Shown piece after piece: positions 59,446 to 64,000 of a DNA stretch of 64,000 nt. Both the position numbers and the translations under genes were made by a program. The stretch is from assembly GCA_009838645.1 (NCBI GenBank), contig VXRC01000004.1, positions 1 through 64,000 on the forward strand, in the 5' to 3' direction. The DNA comes from Gemmatimonadota bacterium (GTDB lineage Bacteria > JAAXHH01). Within the stretch, counting starts at the first letter, position 1; each line of letters opens with the position of its first letter. The notes under the pieces are model-generated. The model searched no databases. It saw only the letters and a list, made by a program, of their open reading frames with translations, and was not told the DNA's origin.

Positions 59446-60978
59446 CTACAACCCCGGCTTCTCCGCGTCTTCCGCGGCCGGCCCCTGCAAGTTGACGTTG
59501 TCCCCGGTGGGCCACCGCACGTTGTAGTGCGCGGAGCGGTCCCGCTTGTATCCCGCGTGCCAGTAGTTGCTGGCCGCCAGCCATTCCAGCAGGTCTTCCT
59601 TCATCTTCGCCTTGATCCCGGTATACGCATCGTCGTCCCACCGGTTCCATAGCTCTGCGGGATCGGTCTCCAGGTCGTACAGCTCGCCCTCCTCCTGGCC
59701 GATGTAGTAAACCATCTTGTGGGCCGGGCTCCGCATCATGATCTGGTAGTTGTCCTCGCAGAAGACGTAGTCACGCGGCGTGACGGAGGAGTCCGGGTCG
59801 GCATAGGGCAGTAAGGACCGCCCTTCCAGGTAGGTGGGGACCGGCACGCCGGCCGCCTCGAGGATGGTGGGACCCAGGTCCATGAGGGAGACCAGGTCGC
59901 TAACGTGGTCGCCCCTTCGCCGGCGGTCCGGGTAGCGGATGATGAGGGGGATGTGGGTGATGGTGTCGTACATCAGCCACTTGTAGGCCAGGGCGTGGTC
60001 GCCCAGGTTCTCGCCGTGGTCCGAGCAGAAGATGACCAGGGTGTTGTCCAGGTAGCCCCTTTCCTCCAGGGCGTCCAGGATCTCTCCCATCTTCTCGTCC
60101 ACCGTGGTCACCTTGGCGTAGTAGTGCCGGCGCATGCGGTCGATGCGTTCGTCGTTGGCCAGGTACATGTTGATGCCGGATTCGTGGCCGGCCGTGGAGA
60201 ACATCTTCTTCAGCGCTTCCTGCTGGGGCGGCTTTTCCGCCAGTTCGTTCTCCCGGGTTACCGGCATGGGTATCTCGACATCTTCGTACAGGCCCAGGTG
60301 ACGGGGGAGGGGATCCCAGGGTTCATGGGGACCCGTAAATCCGATTTCGAGGAAGAAGGGCTTTTCGCCGCGGTGGCTGCGGATCCAGTTGAGCGCCGAG
60401 TTTCCGATGAAGACGTCGCTGTGGAAGCGCTCCTCCTCGTGCCACTGCACGCCCTGCAGTCTGGTCCACCAGTCGGGGTCCGTCAGGTGGCGGTCGTTGG
60501 GCCGCTCCACGCCGTGAAAGGTCATGTAGCGGCCCCAGTCGTCGTCCGCGCCGCCGCCGGCCAGGCTCATCCCGGTCGGGTTCTCGACGACGACCCGCTC
60601 GTGGAACCCGCCGGGGATGTCCCGGGGCATGAAGTGCATCTTGCCGATGCTGGCGCACCAGTAGCCGCTTTCCGCCAGGTCCTGCACCCAGTTGCGGTGG
60701 CGTCCCCAGGGCTGGAAACTGTAGACGCCCGTGTTATGGGGGTACATGCCGGTGAAGACGGCGGCCCGCGAGGCCACGCAGGTGGCGCCCGGACAGTAGG
60801 CCTGCCGGAAGGAAACCCCCTCGGCGGCCAGCCGGTCGTGGGCCGGGGTGATCATGTGGGGCTGGTCCCAGCCGCGGATCGTATCGATACGCTGCTGGTC
60901 CGTCATGATGAGGATGATGTTGGGGCGGTCCGGGCCAGGCGGACCAGGTGGGCTAGGCGGTCCAGGTGGGCTAGGCAA
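59446..60978 (-). CDS. Sulfatase family protein
   Basis: This 510-residue alkaline-phosphatase-superfamily sulfatase has PNIILIMTDQQRIDTIRGW (metal Asp), the formylglycine motif CVASR (TCVASRAAVFTGMYPHNTG, of the CX(P/A)SR type), SIGKMHFMP, and VIFCSDHGENLGDHALAYKW with further metal ligands. It hydrolyses sulfate esters of sugars or other metabolites once the Cys is matured by a formylglycine-generating enzyme encoded elsewhere. There is no signal peptide; the N-terminus is a Pro-Gly repeat (PSPPGPPSPPGPPGP). It begins with TTG inside the end of the CorC gene, with GGAGG six bases upstream, so it is co-transcribed with phoH-ybeY-corC. Its 3' end matches a relic at 44036. Confidence 0.9.
   Translation of the reverse strand: MPSPPGPPSPPGPPGPDRPNIILIMTDQQRIDTIRGWDQPHMITPAHDRLAAEGVSFRQAYCPGATCVASRAAVFTGMYPHNTGVYSFQPWGRHRNWVQDLAESGYWCASIGKMHFMPRDIPGGFHERVVVENPTGMSLAGGGADDDWGRYMTFHGVERPNDRHLTDPDWWTRLQGVQWHEEERFHSDVFIGNSALNWIRSHRGEKPFFLEIGFTGPHEPWDPLPRHLGLYEDVEIPMPVTRENELAEKPPQQEALKKMFSTAGHESGINMYLANDERIDRMRRHYYAKVTTVDEKMGEILDALEERGYLDNTLVIFCSDHGENLGDHALAYKWLMYDTITHIPLIIRYPDRRRRGDHVSDLVSLMDLGPTILEAAGVPVPTYLEGRSLLPYADPDSSVTPRDYVFCEDNYQIMMRSPAHKMVYYIGQEEGELYDLETDPAELWNRWDDDAYTGIKAKMKEDLLEWLAASNYWHAGYKRDRSAHYNVRWPTGDNVNLQGPAAEDAEKPGL
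60941..60976. repeat. 18-base tandem repeat coding the sulfatase Pro-Gly N-terminus
   Basis: ggaccaggtgggctaggc (60941-60958) and ggtccaggtgggctaggc (60959-60976) differ at one base, with a partial third copy before them. On the minus strand they encode PSPPGP units and overlap the CorC gene's stop. Confidence 0.85.
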
Positions 60979-62293
60979 CGCGGTCCTCCATCGCGCCGTC
61001 GCCGTCCTCTTCGGACCGGGGATGCAGCCGGGTCACCTCCGCCTTGATGATGCGTTGCCCTTCGACTTCGCGCACCACGATCCGGGCGTTCCGGAACGGC
61101 ACTTCCTCTCCGGGTTCGGGCACCCGGCCGAGCTCATTGAAGATGAGGCCGCCAACGGTTTCGAACCCGTCCGGCGTAATATCGAGGTCCAGGATATCGT
61201 TCAGCGTATCGATATTGAGCCGGGCGTGGACGATGTACGAGCCGTCGGGCGTCGCCTCGTACATGGGGTCCTCGTCGTCGTACTCGTCCTGTATCTCGCC
61301 GACGATCTCTTCGAGCAGGTCCTCCAGGGTCACCAGGCCCGCGGTGGTCCCGTGTTCGTCCACGACGATGGCCAGGTGGATCTTGTCCTGCTGGAACTCT
61401 TTCAGCAACTCGGCGGCTTTCTTGGTCTCCGGGACGACATAGGGCGGGCGAAGCAGGGCGTCCAGGTCCTTCTCCTCATCCGGGTCTTCGCTCAGCTGGA
61501 GCAGGTCCTTGGCGTAGACCACGCCCACGATATCGTCGACGGAATCGCCGTAGATCGGAATCCGGGAGTGTCCCATCTCGCGGATGAGCTCCAGCAGGTC
61601 GGGTATGGGCCTTGATCGTTCGGCGCACACCATGTCCACTCTCGGGACCATCACCTCGCGCACGTTGGTGTCGTGCATTTCGATGATGCTGCTGATCATC
61701 TCCTTGTCGTCGGGTTTCAGTTCGTGGGTTTCTTCCAGTTCGAGCACCCGGTGAAGTTCGTCGTCGAGCCAGTAAGGATTGCGACCGCTGCTGAAGAGCC
61801 CCCCGCGCGCCATGCGCAGGTTGACGAGCAGCAGCGGCGTGATCAGCGGCCAGAACAGCCAGTAGCTGATGAGCACGAGTACGGCGGAGACGCGGACGGT
61901 CGGGTCGGAATAGTGCGACACGAGCAGTCTCGGCAGCCATTCGATGAGCACCAGCAGGAGCCCGATGGCGCACAGCCCGGAAAGGGTCAGCGTCAGTGTC
62001 GAGCCGAACCAGTCGGTGAGCGGCGGGGTCAGGAACAGCGCCACCACGGAGACCACGACGCCGGCCGTGGTGATGATCTTCCCGATCAGCAGGGTGGTGA
62101 AAAGGCGTTCCTGGTTGTCCAGCCACCGGGTAACGCGGCTGGACTGTCCGCCCTCGTGGGCGGCCTTGAGTTCCTGGAGCGTGTTTTTAGGCAGGCTGGA
62201 AAACGCGGATTCCGCTCCGGTCAGGAGCATGGCGTAGAGGGTGCACCCAATGAGGACAAGCCATTCGACCAATAGGGGAATGTCGTCATCCAC
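60971..62293 (-). CDS. CNNM/CorC-family transporter (DUF21-CBS-CorC_HlyC)
   Basis: This 440-residue membrane protein has an N-terminal DUF21 domain with transmembrane helices (EWLVLIGCTLYAMLLTGAESAF; LIGKIITTAGVVVSVVALFL), a CBS-pair region (VMVPRVDMVCAERSRP; FQQDKIHLAIVVDEHGTTAG) and a C-terminal CorC/HlyC domain (FETVGGLIFNELGRVPEPGE). Such proteins mediate Mg2+/Co2+ handling at the inner membrane. It lies downstream of ybeY, overlapping it by eight bases, as in many bacteria. The last codons contain the ribosome site of the sulfatase gene. Confidence 0.92.
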   Translation of the reverse strand: MDDDIPLLVEWLVLIGCTLYAMLLTGAESAFSSLPKNTLQELKAAHEGGQSSRVTRWLDNQERLFTTLLIGKIITTAGVVVSVVALFLTPPLTDWFGSTLTLTLSGLCAIGLLLVLIEWLPRLLVSHYSDPTVRVSAVLVLISYWLFWPLITPLLLVNLRMARGGLFSSGRNPYWLDDELHRVLELEETHELKPDDKEMISSIIEMHDTNVREVMVPRVDMVCAERSRPIPDLLELIREMGHSRIPIYGDSVDDIVGVVYAKDLLQLSEDPDEEKDLDALLRPPYVVPETKKAAELLKEFQQDKIHLAIVVDEHGTTAGLVTLEDLLEEIVGEIQDEYDDEDPMYEATPDGSYIVHARLNIDTLNDILDLDITPDGFETVGGLIFNELGRVPEPGEEVPFRNARIVVREVEGQRIIKAEVTRLHPRSEEDGDGAMEDRVA

Positions 62294-62864
62294 AACGTTT
62301 TTCTCCTACTTGACCTTCCGGAATCCCGCGGTCAGCCTGGCCGGCCTGAGTGGCCTGGTCGGCCAGTACGGCCTGAGTGGCCTGGTTGGCCAGTACGGCC
62401 TGAGTGGCCTGGTCGGCCAGTACGGCTTGGTCGGCCCGGGCAGCCGCATCCGCGGAATAGACCTGTTCCTTTTCCCGCATCACTTTGCGCTGCGAAGCGG
62501 TGTGGTGGTCATATCCCAGCAGGTGCAGGCACCCATGGACCACGAGCCGGTGCAACTCGTCGTCCAGGGACACGTGATGACGGGCGGCCTGGTCCCGGGC
62601 CCGGTCGACGGATACGTACACGTCGCCCAGGGTTTCTCCTTCGGATCCGGGATCGTCGTCCATTCCGAACGACAGCACGTCCGTCGCGCGATCCAGATGG
62701 CGGTACTTGTGATTCAACTTCCGGATATAGGGGTCATCGACCAGTATCACGGTCACGGCCGCACGATCCCGGCCTTCGCCCCAGAGTACCCGGCAGACTG
62801 CGGTCCACATCGCCTCGCGCGGGATGTCCGGCGCGGGCAGGACGGTCTCGATCTCGATATTCAA
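62286..62864 (-). CDS. ybeY: Endoribonuclease YbeY with repeat-derived C-terminal tail
   Basis: This 192-residue zinc endoribonuclease acts in 16S rRNA 3'-end maturation and ribosome quality control. Its zinc motif is HGCLHLLGYDHHTASQRKVM, and the upstream core ATDVLSFGMDDDPGSEGETLGDVYVSVDRA (partly quoted: DVLSFGMDDDPGS) is typical. The normal protein ends near residue 150; here a tail of about 40 residues follows, containing Ala/Gln/Thr-rich 9-residue repeats (ATQAVLADQ type) encoded by a 27-base tandem repeat. The gene is between phoH (18 bases) and corC (eight-base overlap). Confidence 0.93.
   Translation of the reverse strand: MNIEIETVLPAPDIPREAMWTAVCRVLWGEGRDRAAVTVILVDDPYIRKLNHKYRHLDRATDVLSFGMDDDPGSEGETLGDVYVSVDRARDQAARHHVSLDDELHRLVVHGCLHLLGYDHHTASQRKVMREKEQVYSADAAARADQAVLADQATQAVLANQATQAVLADQATQAGQADRGIPEGQVGEKRCG
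62345..62425. repeat. 27-base tandem repeat in the ybeY 3' end
   Basis: Three almost identical 27-base units begin at 62345, 62372 and 62399 (ggcctgagtggcctggt then (c/t)ggccagtac). A degenerate fourth follows at 62426. They encode the YbeY tail on the minus strand. Confidence 0.9.
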
Positions 62865-62882
62865 GTGTCGTCGCGGGTGGAA

Positions 62883-63848
62883 TTACGGGTTTTCATGGCG
62901 TTCATAGGCCTTGATGATGTCCTGGACGAGCCGGTGCCTGACCACGTCCGTCTCCGTCAGGTACACGAAGGAGATCCCGCGGATGTCCGCGAGCACTTCC
63001 TGCACGTGCACCAGTCCGGAAACCTTTTCCTCGGGCAAGTCGATCTGGGTGATGTCCCCCGTGATGATCGCCTTGGAGTTCGCGCCCAGGCGGGTCAGGA
63101 ACATCTTCATCTGCGCGGTCGTCGTGTTCTGGGCTTCGTCGAGTATGACGAAGGCGTTGTTCAGCGTACGGCCGCGCATGTACGCCATGGCGATGATTTC
63201 TATGGTCCCGTCTTCGATGAGCCGCCCGGCCTTGTGGTTCGGGATCATGTCGTGCAGCGCGTCGTAGAGCGGCTTCAGGTACGGGTCCACTTTTTCCCGC
63301 GGGTCGCCGGGCAGAAAGCCGAGACTCTCACCCGCTTCAACGGCCGGCCGCGCCAGCACGATCCGGTCGACTTCCCCGTGGCGGAGGGCCGAGATGGCCA
63401 TGGCGACGGCCAGGTAGGTCTTCCCCGTGCCCGCGGGGCCGATGGAGAAGACGATATCGCACTTGCGGACCTGGTCCACGTAATTCTGCTGATTGGGACT
63501 CCGTGCCTGGATCCGTTCCCGCCGGGAGAGCACGTCGATGGACTCGCCGTACCCCGATCCCTGGCCTTCGTCGCTTTTCGTCCCGGTGCGTGTCGCCCGG
63601 ATGATGTCGTCCACTTCCTTCGTGCGGCCCTGCTGGACGGACTTGATCATCTCGCGCAGCACACGGGTGATCTGCCTTACCTCTTCCGCCTTGCCCGTGA
63701 TCACGACCTCTTCGCCCCGGGCGGTGATTTTGGCGTCGAATTCGCTTTCGATGGCGCGCAGCCTGGAGTCAAACTGGCCGTAGAGCGCGAGGGGATCGAT
63801 GCCCTTGGCCGACAGGCGTTGCGTAACCGTGTTTTTCAATGATGGCAT
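62883..63848 (-). CDS. PhoH-like ATPase
   Basis: This 321-residue P-loop ATPase (PhoH/YbeZ) is linked with YbeY in RNA metabolism. It has an N-terminal domain (ITARGEEVVITGKAEEVRQI), Walker A FSIGPAGTGKTYLAVAMA, VLARPAVEAGESLGFLPGD, Walker B NAFVILDEAQNTTTAQMKMF and sensor AIITGDITQIDLP. It heads the phoH-ybeY-corC-sulfatase unit. No strong ribosome site lies before the ATG; the promoter is at 63969. Confidence 0.94.
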   Translation of the reverse strand: MPSLKNTVTQRLSAKGIDPLALYGQFDSRLRAIESEFDAKITARGEEVVITGKAEEVRQITRVLREMIKSVQQGRTKEVDDIIRATRTGTKSDEGQGSGYGESIDVLSRRERIQARSPNQQNYVDQVRKCDIVFSIGPAGTGKTYLAVAMAISALRHGEVDRIVLARPAVEAGESLGFLPGDPREKVDPYLKPLYDALHDMIPNHKAGRLIEDGTIEIIAMAYMRGRTLNNAFVILDEAQNTTTAQMKMFLTRLGANSKAIITGDITQIDLPEEKVSGLVHVQEVLADIRGISFVYLTETDVVRHRLVQDIIKAYERHENP

Positions 63849-63940
63849 ATATTGGAAGGTCGATGCTTGTACGGTGCGATTCGCCGGCCTGTTCCGATTG
63901 TCCGGTCAGGCCGCGCTTTCGCCACGTTTTCCGTAAGTAA

Positions 63941-63969
63941 AATCTAACGTTAAAGCCGGTTCGTGTCAA
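63941..63969 (-). promoter_or_regulatory. Sigma70 promoter for the phoH operon
   Basis: On the minus strand TTGACA (63969-63964) and TAGATT (63946-63941) are 17 bases apart. Transcription would start near 63934, leaving an 85-base leader before phoH. Confidence 0.7.
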
Positions 63970-64000
63970 GCGTATTCCGAATGCGATTCGATGCCGAGGC

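Noticed and set aside
1-64000. tRNA, rRNA, tmRNA, SRP or RNase P RNA genes
   Set aside because: No GTTCGANTC-type T-loops in a cloverleaf setting, no rRNA conserved blocks and no RNase P GAGGAAAGTCC-type core were recognised in the intergenic gaps.

Overview
The window is high-G+C bacterial chromosome with dense, mostly co-directional genes. There is no rRNA, tRNA, CRISPR array, recognisable transposase or phage module. The organism is a diderm: it carries a heptosyltransferase-type GT9 enzyme, an LpxL/HtrB-type acyltransferase, several lipoproteins and an RND pump with its adaptor. Paired TPR-GWxTD proteins, six secreted 6-bladed beta-propellers, two phytanoyl-CoA-dioxygenase-like enzymes, a PmoA-like (DUF6807) protein, a ceramidase-like hydrolase and a sulfatase point to an uncultured FCB-group or Latescibacterota/Gemmatimonadota-like lineage. 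That placement is inferred from gene content only; no phylogenetic marker was analysed.

Layout, 1-20 kb: the 3' part of pyrD and an overlapping small-molecule kinase; a convergent PhyH-Gfo/Idh pair; htpG behind a perfect consensus sigma70 promoter; an OppA-type lipoprotein, a phytase-like esterase, and a kinase-RapZ_C fusion translationally coupled to a MurU-like nucleotidyltransferase, which together may form a sugar or peptidoglycan recycling locus. A 690-base gap with two phased repeat arrays precedes a KamA-family radical SAM enzyme. An orphan HicB with a palindromic operator candidate follows. A minus-strand run of three PLP enzymes and an ornithine-cyclodeaminase-like dehydrogenase faces a UgpC/MsmK-type ATPase.

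20-38 kb: a MoxR-DUF58 pair, a heptad-repeat coiled-coil protein, and a minus-strand catabolic run (DUF6807, class III aminotransferase-like, ceramidase-like, sugar isomerase, PhyH, a small protein). These are followed by a duplicated-domain protein, a PfkB kinase, the LPS genes, a membrane-anchored MA-type metallopeptidase, and an iscS-iscU-mnmA tRNA thiolation operon whose IscU lacks a canonical ligand pair.

38-64 kb: two tandem TPR-GWxTD proteins; a solitary DUF4143-type ATPase bracketed by 15-base inverted repeats next to a sulfatase 3'-end relic; a 12.7-kb minus-strand operon (RND adaptor, five tandem beta-propeller paralogs, two RND pumps) with a sixth, divergent propeller upstream; and the phoH-ybeY-corC operon extended by a sulfatase.

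The strongest candidates for something undescribed are the RND operon with five embedded beta-propeller genes (one apparently starting at CTG), the kinase-RapZ_C/MurU pair, the inverted-repeat-bracketed ATPase cassette, and the recurrence of short in-frame tandem repeats in coding sequences, often at protein ends.
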